From Chamaecrista fasciculata (taxonomy: Eukaryota; Streptophyta; Magnoliopsida; Fabales; Fabaceae): a DNA stretch of 64,000 bases. Where the stretch lies: the NCBI GenBank assembly GCA_003254925.1, contig QANZ01005551.1, forward strand, positions 67,496-131,495, written 5' to 3'. The position numbers and the translations under genes are program-made. Below, piece after piece: positions 10,119 through 21,770 of the stretch. Below the pieces are notes generated by a model. It saw nothing but the letters and a program-made list of their open reading frames with translations, did not search any database and was not told the DNA's origin. The stretch's first letter is position 1, and the number at the start of each line of letters is the position of its first letter.

Positions 10119-12507
10119 TCAAGTCTTCTCTTGCTTAATCTTCTTGATCATCACGACACCACTTGCGGTAATTGCTTCTTTATCGGACTGTGAAATTGGA
10201 TCATCAGTAGCGCTTCTCTTAGAACTTGTACTTCCGAAGAAATGGTTAAGTTGGTAATTGGAAGAGATATTCGATCACAATCAAACACTCCAGTTTTGTT
10301 GACCTCCGGAGTAGTGATCATGACATCACTCAGATCAGTAGTTACCTAAAAATTCATTCGAAAAAGGGAAAAATATATTATTTTTGTGTATATGTTTTTA
10401 TATATTGTAATTCTGAACACAATAAATGCAAAATAAACATACATCAGCAAGCTCATCGCTCGATAGTTCATTGACAGAATTGCTATTATCTTGCAGAAAC
10501 AACACATGTAAAGTGCAGCCAAGAAAATGTAAAATAACTTATGAAAACGATAAAGGATTAAATGTAATAAATATATTTATATAAACATACATCAAGAACT
10601 TTTTCACTCGATTGTCCATTGGCAGAATTGTTCATCTCCTGCATGGAAACCACATATACTTGATTGTTAACTAATCATAAACTCACATTTATGATATTGA
10701 AAATTTAAGAATATGTCTTATTTACCAAGTTAGAGGATAGAAGACGGGCAATGATTGTTTTGTCGTCAGCCATGCGCTGAACAATGAATGATGGGTCTAA
10801 TTTTCATGTAAAGGCTTTAACCTGTACCTTGAAGACGAATCGTTTGCAAAGAACTTTATCAAACTTTTCAGCGACTTTCGTAGCTTCCACCTCAGTCTGT
10901 GGAAAATAAAACACCAAGAGATAATTCCAAGAGTGAAAGTAGTTAATGAGGAAAATGATAACAAAAAAAAAACGTAATACTAGAGATGCCATTTGATGAA
11001 GCTCATTGGTAGAAACACCCAAAAAATTTAGCACACTCGTGGTCAAATAAAGTTATAAAAGCAGAAGTGGACTCGTCAATCACCAATATTTGAACCTTAT
11101 ATCTACATCAAAATTCATATGAAACCATTAACAACTGATTCCAATTTAAAAGAATAAATTGAAGACAAATGATATTAAAAAATTCAAATATTACATTACC
11201 TGATCCGACAGGTATGATACAAAACATTACATTTATCACACGAGTAACCCCTACCATCACGAGTAACTTTCTTAGAGCATCTAGTGCAAGATTCATACCA
11301 CCATCAATTGTTTGTATCAACTTTGAGGACATCCGCTACTATGCAATGTTCGCTTTTGTCCTCTTTTTCATAAAGATCCAGGATTGATACAACAGTGTCA
11401 CCAAAACCACTGTCATTCGAAACAGGTGCAACAAGATTAGGAGACAATAATAGGAACTTCGCAGTACTGCCTATTTGTTTAGGCAAGAAAGAGGCTGGAA
11501 ATTCCTCAAATCGTGGATGGCATTCATTTATTAGCACACGAGTAGCATACATTGAATTGGTGATATAATTTTTCCCATTAATGTTGTTGATATGACAAAA
11601 ATGAATAGCAATCACAATTGGTCCCTCCTTGTAACCGTTCATGTAATTTCGCTCAAAGTGCAACCGAAACGCAGTTTTGACTGCAAAAGAGAGACATCAA
11701 ATACGTTATTTATGAAATGTACTCTATATGCAATTCAAACATACATACCAAGAAACATATGCATTATCCTCAATCTCGAATAGTAATGTTTCGGGACCCT
11801 TCCATTTTCGGGATGTTCATTCATAGCAGATATGTTACATATCTTTCTGATAACATTTGTTGAAAAAAAAAATAAACGGTCAAAAGTAGATATATAACTA
11901 TATGATAAATTCCTAAATCTCTGCTTTTTTTTTTAATCTACGCATTGGAAAGCCATTGTAAATAAACTCACCAAATAAGAGCATATGACCCACATATGGC
12001 CTATTGATATGTGTTAGAGGAACGACAGCGAGACCATACCGACAAATTGTGCGATCATCTTCGCACTTAGATGCTATTGTACTCCATTGGAAAATGATTT
12101 TATAGTTGTGATTGGTGGCCTTGAAATTTCCACGGTTCTGACCAACAGAATAATGTGAGATGACATAAACATTCCCCTCGCGCAATGAATTCTTGTGTTT
12201 CTTAATAATCTCGTTACCCTTGATAGAGGCCCCAATCTTTGCGTTATGCAAAGCAAGATAAAAGTATTAGTTAAGAAACATGTTAGTTCAATAAAATATA
12301 GGATAACAAGGTTAATATGAGTACAAAACAAAAAATTACCTGATTATAACACAGAATCAATTATATGTTGCATTCTACATCCTTCGGAGCATCTTTATTG
12401 TAGGGTGGTAGAGTCCACAAGCGAATGATTCTAGCCTTGATTGTCTTACTCTTACGTGTGGGACTGAGTGGACCAATGTTTCTAATAGACTCAAATTGCT
12501 TCTCCAT
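10119..12507 (-). pseudogene. RPA1-like (replication protein A 70-kDa subunit) gene, decayed
   Basis: RPA1 binds single-stranded DNA through OB folds. Reading leftward from an ATG at 12507, exon 1 reads KARIIRLWTLPPYNKDAPKD. Exon 2 (about 12240-11972) is DUF223/OB-like: GASIKGNEIIKKHKNSLREG, NVYVISHYSV. Exon 3 is about 11846-11749. Exon 4 (11680-11200) reads EGPIVIAIHF, SMYATRVLINE and the C-terminal zinc ribbon CTRCSKK...YSCDKC. Exon 5 (11102-10981) reads VQILVIDESTSAF. Exon 6 is about 10895-10726. Two short sister exons follow (10638-10591, 10489-10443), then a last exon (10345-10119) ending MIKKIKQEKT. Splice sites are mostly clean GT-AG. In-frame stops near the end of exon 1, before the zinc ribbon and in exon 6, plus frame changes in exons 5 and 9, indicate a pseudogene. 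Confidence 0.75.
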
Positions 12508-13110
12508 CTATATCAGATCGATTATTCTGACTAAATGCAAAATCCAATATCACTTCGTATAGGCACGTCTCGCCTAACTTTTCTGGTGGCAAATATATAG
12601 AGAATAATGTTGGCAGACATCAAATCAAATTAAATATTAATGATATAGATTTATACCATTCAATTGTTATAAATGTGTTTGATAGTTAACCATTATATTT
12701 AAGGAATGATTGATATTACTATTAATGTACTAATTGACATGAGGTCGAATTTACCATACTTGCCTGCTAATTTATATTGATTTTTCACTTAAACCTAAAA
12801 TAACAACAATACACTACCATATATTTAATTGATTGCTAAAAATAACACAATTAATTAATGTGATTGCCAATCATGAATAGAGGAAGCCCAAAATCATATT
12901 AAATTGACAATCATGAATGCATAACATAGTCAATCACATTAAATTCGCTATTGGGCTACAATAATTGTCGTGTGTCCAGTTGGCTAAACTAATTCAAGTG
13001 TCACACGCATTCCATATGACAATCATTTAGTGGATACAATTATGCTATGTAGGAGCCACATCAGATTAGTAAGTGGCTCCCATGCCACGTAGGAGCCATG
13101 TAGCAAGAAT
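12508..13110. other. intergenic, nothing recognised
   Basis: AT-rich spacer with short local inverted repeats (AATGTGATTG facing CAATCACATT, and GGAGCCACAT facing GTGGCTCC near 13053-13082). No coding sequence. Confidence 0.4.
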
Positions 13111-13440
13111 TTGTGTATGCTTCTCCCCCAATACTTAATAAAATCGATTTTCCATTATGTTCTTCTTGTTGCTTGGGTAAAGCCCATCGTTTACCTTTCT
13201 CCTCTACAATTTCTGCTTATTCTAGACCCATTGAACTTGTTCATATGGATATGTGGTGTCCTGCTATTGAATCATCTAATGGTTACTCCTATTTTGTTCA
13301 TTTTGTTGATTAAAACACTAAGTTCACCTGGCTATATCTGTTAAAACACAAATATGAAGTATTTGTTGGATTTTTAAAATTTAAAGCCATGATTGAACTT
13401 CAATTAAATATCAAGACCAAATCTAGAAATAAATTTAGAC
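13111..13440 (+). mobile_element. Ty1/copia relic (pre-integrase / integrase region)
   Basis: The plus strand carries a short piece of copia pol with the pre-integrase cysteine region (CCLGKAHRLPF) and the start of the integrase core (ELVHMDMW, GYSYFVHFVD). It is a broken, truncated fossil with no LTRs beside it. It is older than, and unrelated to, the nested elements to its right. Confidence 0.7.
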
Positions 13441-13857
13441 ACAATCACCACTAAACTAAGGAGACATAATATTCTCAGGCGAAAAAAAAAAGGAAACATA
13501 AGATTTGAGTTATTCAATTGAAAAACAAGAATAAAAGATGAAAAACTAGGAGAAATTACAATTTGATAATAGGCCCAATAAATAGGAGACCCAATTGGTA
13601 GAAGATGCCCTTGGCCCAGCACGCCATAGGTCCACAAGGTGGGTTGTAAGGGCGAGAACGCCCTTAACCCCGCTAAGGCAAGGACGCCCATAACCATAGA
13701 GGGCATGGGCGCCCACAGAGAATAAGGTCGCAAGGAATAAGGAAACAATCCCTAAACCAATCGGGAACCAATCAAGGATCAACCAAGATCCGTTGTCAAT
13801 CAAGACAAATCGCTCAGAAATCCTTCCCATGGATTCTGCTATGGCCATCAAGGCGCT

Positions 13858-15653
13858 TGTTGGAGATTGTGCCCTAGGGCCAATCGTTTTATGTAAAATG
13901 TTATGAACATTTGGATTAATTTATAGAGATAAATTAATGTGTTATCATATTATTAGCATGTTTACTATGATAGCGTCTGTGATTAATTATGAGATAATAA
14001 ATCTAAATCTGTCCCTGGTCAGTTGTTTTCGTGGGAGCAAAAATGAACTAAGACCAGCATGACCTCGGTGCATAGAGATGCATGCACTAGATGCTGGAAC
14101 GAGAGTCATGGTGCAATTATGTAAAGGGTTACAAATTGCTGGACTGACCCGGAGAGTCCTGCATGGGTTTAGTCATCAGCTTGCCTCTCCTGTACGCCTG
14201 TCACGACGCCTTAGACCTGAGGTCATCATTTTTCCGGCGTTGCAGTTGTCAGACTTTGGCCTAGTCTAACGTTGCCCGTAGCAGGGTAGCCATAAGGGCT
14301 AGGTACGGGTTTGGTTGATTGTCGTGCTGAGGAATGTGGATTGNNNNNNNNNNNNNNNNNNNNNNNNNNNNNNNNNNNNNNNNNNNNNNNNNNNNNNNNN
14401 NNNNNNNNNNNNNNNNNNNNNNNNNNNNNNNNNNNNNNNNNNNNNNNNNNNNNNNNNNNNNNNNNNNNNNNNNNNNNNNNNNNNNNNNNNNNNNNNNNNN
14501 NNNNNNNNNNNNNNNNNNNNNNNNNNNNNNNNNNNNNNNNNNNNNNNNNNNNNNNNNNNNNNNNNNNNNNNNNNNNNNNNNNNNNNNNNNNNNNNNNNNN
14601 NNNNNNNNNNNNNNNNNNNNNNNNNNNNNNNNNNNNNNNNNNNNNNNNNNNNNNNNNNNNNNNNNNNNNNNNNNNNNNNNNNNNNNNNNNNNNNNNNNNN
14701 NNNNNNNNNNNNTTTTAGATTAATAAAATTGTTTTATTAATTTAAATCATGAGTTTGAATTCAAAAGATTTGATGAAGATATCAAAAGATTTGAATCTTA
14801 ACTCATGATCTTTGGAAAATCATGACTTCCTAATTGTTAGGAATGATTTTGATTTATAAAATTCCAAAGGAATTTAGAGGCATATGGCGCATGGCTTAGG
14901 TGGGTCCCAAGGGGAGATTTGATCTTCCAATTGATTCCCTAAGATTACGATTTGAATTTAAATTAAATATTAAGGTAATATTTTATTTGTAAATTCAATT
15001 CATGAAGTCATAATATTATAATTTTAGAATTATAATAATGCTCTAAATATAATTATAAACCTAAGGAGCTAGGCGACTTAGAGAGAGAGACCTAATTCAT
15101 TTGTGCGTTTTTCATCCTCCTTGTAGAGAGAGAGAGAGAGAGAAAAATTGCCACCTTCAACCCTAGCTCTTCCAAGTGAGAGAAATTTTTGGCTCCCAAG
15201 AGTTGTGAGAGGAAAAATCGACTTTGCCTAAGGAGTTAGGAATTTCGATTTGCAGTCACCAAAAATTAGGGTTTGTGAGAGAAGAAAAAAACAAGAAGGA
15301 GTTCTTGTGGATTCTTCTCCTTTGCGCCATCCTTCCCTTTTGATTCAAGAAGGAGTTCTTGAACTCAAAAGCACTGTAGATTGGTCCCTTGTTCTTTTGG
15401 TGAAAAGAACAGAAGGCTAGCACCTTGGTGCCCGACAAACTGTTCGTGTGGATCACCAGCGGAGGGAGGACGCTACGAGTGGACTCCTAGGACACGCCTT
15501 GTACAACCAGCCGATTGGAACTCGTGAGGTATACCACTATCTTAACCGGTTTTAAATTCTACTAGAGGATCCGTTCGAGAATTTTAGGGCTTGGCGCGTT
15601 TTTTTAAATTTTATATTTGCTTCCGCTGCGTTTGGCGCCTAGAATTCCCAACA
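13858..15653 (+). repeat. 5' LTR of the outer copia element (contains assembly gap)
   Basis: It aligns end to end with the copy at 32812-34888 apart from a run of N. With the gap replaced by the length seen in the other copy (655 bp) it would be about 2082 bp, close to the 2077 bp of its partner. Confidence 0.93.
14344..14712. other. assembly gap (369 N)
   Basis: The bases on either side (TGTGGATTG and TTTTAGATTAATAAAA) lie 655 bp apart in the other LTR (33298-33952 between them). The gap is therefore probably undersized by about 286 bp. Open frames called across it are meaningless. Confidence 0.95.
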
Positions 15654-17200
15654 GTGGTATCAGAGCCAGGTTAGTTCTAGGAATTAAAATTGTTTTTGCG
15701 TACATATGATGTATGACATGTGTGTTTACCGTTTTCAATCACAGTTTTGGTTTTACGAAAAATCCACCGAACAATTTTCTTAAAAACTTAATCTACGGAA
15801 AAGGTGCAAATTATATGTATGTGATACATATGGAATCGATAGGATCAATTGGAAAAATTTTCTTGAAGTTTAAGGCCAAAATCGAAAATCCCTGTATAAT
15901 TATAGATAAAATTGTTTTAATTATAATTATAGTGGGGTGGCTGAAAATTTATTAAAATTATGAATTTTAAAATTTTTGGGGTCAATAATTTAAATTCTTG
16001 AATGTGATTCCTGAATTTTATAATTATTGATTATAGGCCTAATTTCAAGAAAGGCATGTTAAAGTTGCACAAACCCTAAAATTGAACACATTTTAAAAAT
16101 GGTTTTTGATATATGTTGTATGCCGTGCTTGACATAATTGTATGAATTGTTCATATTTGAATTGTGTGGTGTTGGATATGGCTCTAGGGTTTTTGGTAAA
16201 TACGGCCTGCGTGTCGTCTCCCTCCACTCTATTGTAATTTTACTTTCAGTTTATACCTCAATGTAACTGGGGTTTATTCTCTTGTAATTTTATTTTTCTT
16301 TTTAGAAAAATTCTCTCATTGGCTTGGGAGAATTATAGGGTAGATGGGCCATATCTAAACACGGTGTGTTATTACATTTAGTTTGTATGTGATGCGCTAG
16401 ATGTATGTTTAGGGTGCGAAATTTTAACATGCTACTTTAAATATTTTACACTACAACCACGTATACGATACGAGCGTGGGATTTCGCATAGGATGCAAGA
16501 TCTGGGCACATGTTTATATGTATGCGATACATGGGGAAATAAACATGTGGCATGACTCGTTTAATTTTAAAAGGAGTTTTAAAATTAAACTATAAAACGG
16601 AACATTTTAATCAAAATCAAACCCTTTTAGAAAATCTTAAGTTTTAATGCCGTCAATAAAACGCCCTGTTGAAATCTTGTTCATCGTAGAGCGGTGGTCG
16701 CCCTCAGCGACACGTATCTACCTTGACCTTGAGGAGACACGGGTGAATGGGAGTTTCAACGCGACGCCTATTGAAATTCTGGTTCTTTAAATGCGGTGAT
16801 CGCACTCAGCGACACGTGTTTAGTTGGGCCTTGATGATATGGGGTTGGGCCTCTGCCTCGTTGTTTTGAACCTAGCCATTCACAAGTTTTATTGTGTGAC
16901 TTAATGGGGTTATCAAAACGGTTTTGGACCTCAAGGCATTAGATGGGATAAACATGCCACAATAAGTATCATATGATGATACAGTCCCATAAGGATCTAA
17001 GAGTCACATAGAGATGTGATTGGTAAGGAGTTACCTACCTAAATAACCAAAGGGTGCATGATCGCCCTCAGCGACGGTAAACTTTGGTGAAATATGGATC
17101 TTAGCCACTAATAATAAATTTTACTGGGTTTTATAAAATGGTGGATATATTTTTATTTTTCCTGCTAATTAAACTTTTCATATCTGAATTGTAGAATCAA
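15654..17200 (+). other. leader of the outer copia element with PBS and three copies of a short motif
   Basis: The PBS reads GTGGTATCAGAGCC directly after the LTR. The leader then carries the motif GATCGCCCTCAGCGAC(ACGT) at 16696-16715, 16798-16817 and 17060-17075. The same three copies occur in the leader of the layer-3 element. No coding sequence is evident before the gag start at 17201. Confidence 0.75.
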
Positions 17201-19591
17201 ATGGCAACAAACGTTCAAACACTATCACTGCGATCTGTCCTTGAGAAGGACAAGTTGACTTGGACTAACTTTCTCGACTGGTACCGAAATCTGAGAATTG
17301 TTCTCACCCAGGAGAGAAAGCTCTATGTCCTTGAAAACCCCATCCCTGAACAGCCTGCTGCAAACGCTCCAAGAGCACAGAGAGATGTTTACGAGAAGCA
17401 TCAAAGTGACTCTGTGGACGTTGCCTGTCTTATGCTGGTAACCATGGTTCCCGAGATCCAAAAGAACTTGGAGAACATGGGGGCATATGAGATGATAACA
17501 CATCTCAGGGAAATGTTCCAAGTACATGCAAGGCAAGAGAGGTTTGAGACTGCAAAGGCTCTTTACTCTTGCAAGATGGCAGAAGGTGGATCTGTGAGTG
17601 CCCATGTCTTAAAGATGAAGGGGTACATAGATCACCTTGCTAGGCTGGGTTTTCCCATTATGCCAGAGCTAGCGACGGATTTGATCCTTAATTCGCTATC
17701 TAGAAGTTATGACCAGTTCATCTTAAACTTTAATATGAATGGCATGGAGAAGACCGTATCTGAACTGCATGGGATGCTAAAGACTGCTGAGGCATCCATA
17801 AAGAAGGCGCCTAGCACTGTCATGTTAGTACTGTCATGTTAGTTCAGAACAAGGGAAAGGGTAAGGGCAAAGGAAAGAGGAAAGGAGACGCCGAGGTTGG
17901 TGGGACCAAGCCTGCGGCTAAGCCTAACCCACCGCCTGCCAAGAAGGCAAAGCCCACTAAGGATACAGTTTGTTTCTTCTGCCAGAAGCCTGGACACTGG
18001 AAGAGGAATTGCAAGCTGTACATGGAAGATCTGAAGAAGAAGAAGAAGAGCGAAGCCTCTACTTCAGGTATCTTTGTTATAGGCGTTCACTTGTCTACTC
18101 CTACCACTTGGGTATTGGATACTACTTGTGGTTCTCACATATGTACTAATGTGCAGGGGTTGAGAAGAAGTAGAAAGCTGAGCAGAGGCGAGGTGGACCT
18201 ACGTGTGGGCAATGGAGCAAGGGTTGCTGCTGTTGCTGTAGGAACATACGAGCTAGTTTTGCCCACTGGGCTTGTTTTGTTTTTGAACAATTGTTATTAT
18301 GTTCCATCCTTGAGTTCTAACATTATATCACTTTCTTATTTGGATAAGGAAGGATTTGTTTATGTGAATGGGAATGGAAAATGTTCAATTTACAAAGATA
18401 ATGTGTTATATGCTTATGGAGATCTGCACGATAACCACTATATCTTAAAATTGGAACAAAGACATAATAACGAAATCTATAACATCGATACGAAAAGGAT
18501 TAAGATTAGTGAATCTAATCCTACATACCTTTGGCACTGTCGTTTAGGCCATATAAACGAGAAACGCCTAGAGAAGCTCCATAAAGATGGACTTCTAAGC
18601 TCATTTGATTTTGAATCATATGATGCTTGCGAATCTTGTTTACTTGGCAAGATGACAAAGGCGCCCTTTACTGGCCACAGTGAGAGGGCATCTAACTTGT
18701 TAGGGATCATACATAGTGATGTATGTGGACCCATGAGTATCCATGCTAGAGGAGGTTACTCTTACTTCATTACGTTTACTGACGACCTCAGTAGGTATGG
18801 CTACGTCTACCTAATGATGCATAAGTCAGAATCTTTTGAAATGTTCAAGAGATTTCAAAATGAAGTTGAGAACCAACTTGACAAGAAAATCAAGGTCCTT
18901 CGATCTGATCGAGGAGGCGAGTATTTGACTCAAGAATTCATTGATCATCTTAGTAGTTGTGGGATAGTCTCACAACTTACTCCTCCTGGAACCCCATAGT
19001 GGAATGGTGTGTCTGAGAGGATGAATCGAACTCTATTGGATATGGTTCGATCTATGATGAGTCAAACTGATCTTCCACCATCCTTTTGGGGACATGCTTT
19101 AGAAGCTGCCGCGTTCACCCTTAACCGTGTTCCATCTAAGGCAGTTGAGAAGACACCATATGAGATATGGAAAGGGAGGAGTCCCGATTTGTCTTATCTC
19201 AAAGTTTGGGGATGTGAAGTTTACGTTAAGCAACAAGCTAACGATAAACTATCTGCCAAATCCCTCAAGTGCTTGTTTGTAGGATACCCCAAGGAAACAA
19301 GGGGATACTATGTTTACTGCCCAACTGATAACAAAGTGTTTGTAGTCATAAGTGGATTCTTCTTAGAGAAGGATCTAGTTTCCAAAAGAAACAGTGGGAG
19401 TAACGTGGATCTCGAAGAAGTTCAAGATCCACAAGGCACTTCAGAGGCACAGACGGAAACTGGAGAAGATCCACAAGATGTTGTGGAAGCTCCTCCAGAA
19501 ACACAAGGACCACGAAGGTCTGATAGGACACTTTTCAGCCTGAGAGATATGGATTTTTGGTGACTGAAAACAAGGATGTGTTGCTCATGGA
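17201..19591 (+). mobile_element. gag, protease and integrase part of the outer copia element
   Basis: This part begins at the ATG at 17201 and carries, in order, a UBN2-type gag, a CCHC zinc knuckle (CFFCQKPGHWKRNC), a protease-like region, the pre-integrase HHCC region and the integrase core. It is nearly the same protein family as the whole copy at 21771-25736. It is broken. The layer-3 element is inserted at its right end. Confidence 0.9.
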
Positions 19592-19596
19592 GCATG

Positions 19597-21721
19597 TGTT
19601 GGGAAATCCTCAGGGAAACACGCAGCGGAAGAAACGTAAATTAAAAAAAAACTTGCGCCCCCGAGGAAAACCCACCCTGAGATCCGCTAGTTGAAATTTA
19701 AAACCAGATACGAAAAGTGTTATACCTCAGGCTTTCAATCGGATTGGTGATACTGGTGAGTCTAGAAGTCCGTCTCCACGTCCTTCCTCTACCGGTGATC
19801 CACACGAACAGTTTCCCGAACACGAGGTGCTAGCCTCCACGCCTCTTTCTCCAAAGAGACTCGGGATCCAATCTACAGATTATGAATTCAGGAACTCCTT
19901 CTCTGAAATCCAGGTGGATGGCGCCACAGATCAACAATCAGCAACAAAACTCCTTTTGTTCTATTGTTGTCTACAAACCCTTAGAACCCACAACTTTCGA
20001 TAACTCTTCTAACTCCTTAGAAGAAAATCGACTTCTCTCTCTAGGAAGGTGGGTGTCGAAATTTTCTCTCTCTACAAGGAGGAATTCGACTTCTCTCTAT
20101 TTGGTGAGCTAGGGTTTCAGAATGTGCATGACATGACCAAGTGTGGGAGCTAGGCGACTTTGCAGACTTTATATTTACTAAAATTACACTAATTTTATAA
20201 ATTGAAAATCTATGATATTCTTATAATATCATATTTTAGGCTTTTAATATCTAATTAAAATATTCCTAGAATATCTTAATTCAAATTCAAATAACCAACT
20301 CAGAATCAAAATTTGAAGATCAAATCTTCCAATGGGACCCATGAGCTAGGCGCCTATCTCCCTTAATTATTGGGAATTTTATAAATCAAAAATAACTCCT
20401 AAAATTAAGGAGTCATAACCAACTTATATTATCCTATTGTTTTTGAATTAAAATATTACAATGATATCTCTAATTCAAATTTTGAATTTTGAATTTAGTT
20501 TCATTATTGAATTAAAATAATACCCCAATATCTTAATTCAAATCTAGAATCTCAAATTCAAATTCAAATCCATGACTTAAATCAATAAAACATTTTTATT
20601 ATTTAAATCACCTATAAATGAGGCGGCACCCTCAAACAAATAGTAGGGAATTTTATAAATTAATAATCTCCTAACTTTTAGGAATTATTTAATTTATTAT
20701 TTCCCAATATTTAAATTGCAAATAATTAATCTCTATTAATTATTTACCAATTATTTAAATCATGTAGAAAATTCAAGACAAGACATAATGTCCCAGACAT
20801 TTCCTCTGTGTCTTAAATTAGGCCACGGAGTGACCCACGAATTACCCTAATTCGTGTCCCTCAGAAGTGTGTTCTAATCCTGCTCGTGTGTGACCCAGCA
20901 GGCCCCACGTGAAGTTGGCAGTAGGTCATCCCTATGTCCTACAAGTCGTGAGCGGACTCTAGCAAGCCATCGCGACTACCCAAAACACGTGAGTTGATCG
21001 ATCGTTACCAGAACCGATTTTAACCTTCGTACCTCCTAGGCACCGACCCTATTGTTCTGCGATATCTTGGTCATGGATCAGGCACGGGAAAGTCATCCAT
21101 GATCCAAACCTTTACTTTCTCGATTCCTTGAGTAAGTCCCATATACTAGCGTGGCCACGCATTTTCCTGGACAGACTCATCGAGGGCGCCAGTAAGATAT
21201 CTCCCAATTTAATGGGGAACAAAATCCCAGTCTTGGTCAGTCCACATTCCTCAGCACGGCAATCAACCAGACCCGTACTTAGCCCTTATGGCTACCCTGC
21301 TACGGGCAACGTTAGACTAAGCCAAAGTCTGACAACTGCAACGCCGGAATAATGATGACCTCAGGTCTAAGGCGTCGTGACAGGCGTACAAGAGAGGCAA
21401 GCTGATGACTAAACCCATGCAGGACTCTCCGGGTCAGTCCAGCAACTCGTAACCCCTTACGTAATTGCACCATGACTCTCGTTCCAGCATCTAGTGCGTG
21501 CATCCCTATGCACCGAGGTCATGCTGATCTTAGTTCATTTTCGCTCCCACGAAAACAATCGATCAGGGACAGATTTAGATTAATTATCTTATAATTAATC
21601 ATGGACGTAATCACAGTAAACATGCTAATAATGTGAAAACCATTAATTTATCTCTATAAATTAATCCATATGTTCATAACATATATAAAAAAGGATTGGC
21701 CCTAGGGCACAATTCCTAACA
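19597..21721 (-). repeat. 3' LTR (own orientation) of the inner copia element
   Basis: It spans 2125 bp and is bounded by TGTTGGGAAATCC on the left and CACAATTCCTAACA on the right, next to a purine-rich PPT on the minus strand at 21722-21733. Confidence 0.93.
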
Positions 21722-21770
21722 GACTCCCACTTGCACTAGGGTACAATCATCAATCTAGCTGTTCCTACTC

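Noticed and set aside
12841-12945. Short inverted repeat (AATGTGATTG facing CAATCACATT) as a MITE
   Set aside because: The arms are only about 10-12 bp, with no target duplication.
14311-14740. Three long open frames across the N run
   Set aside because: They consist of undetermined bases inside an LTR and are artefacts.
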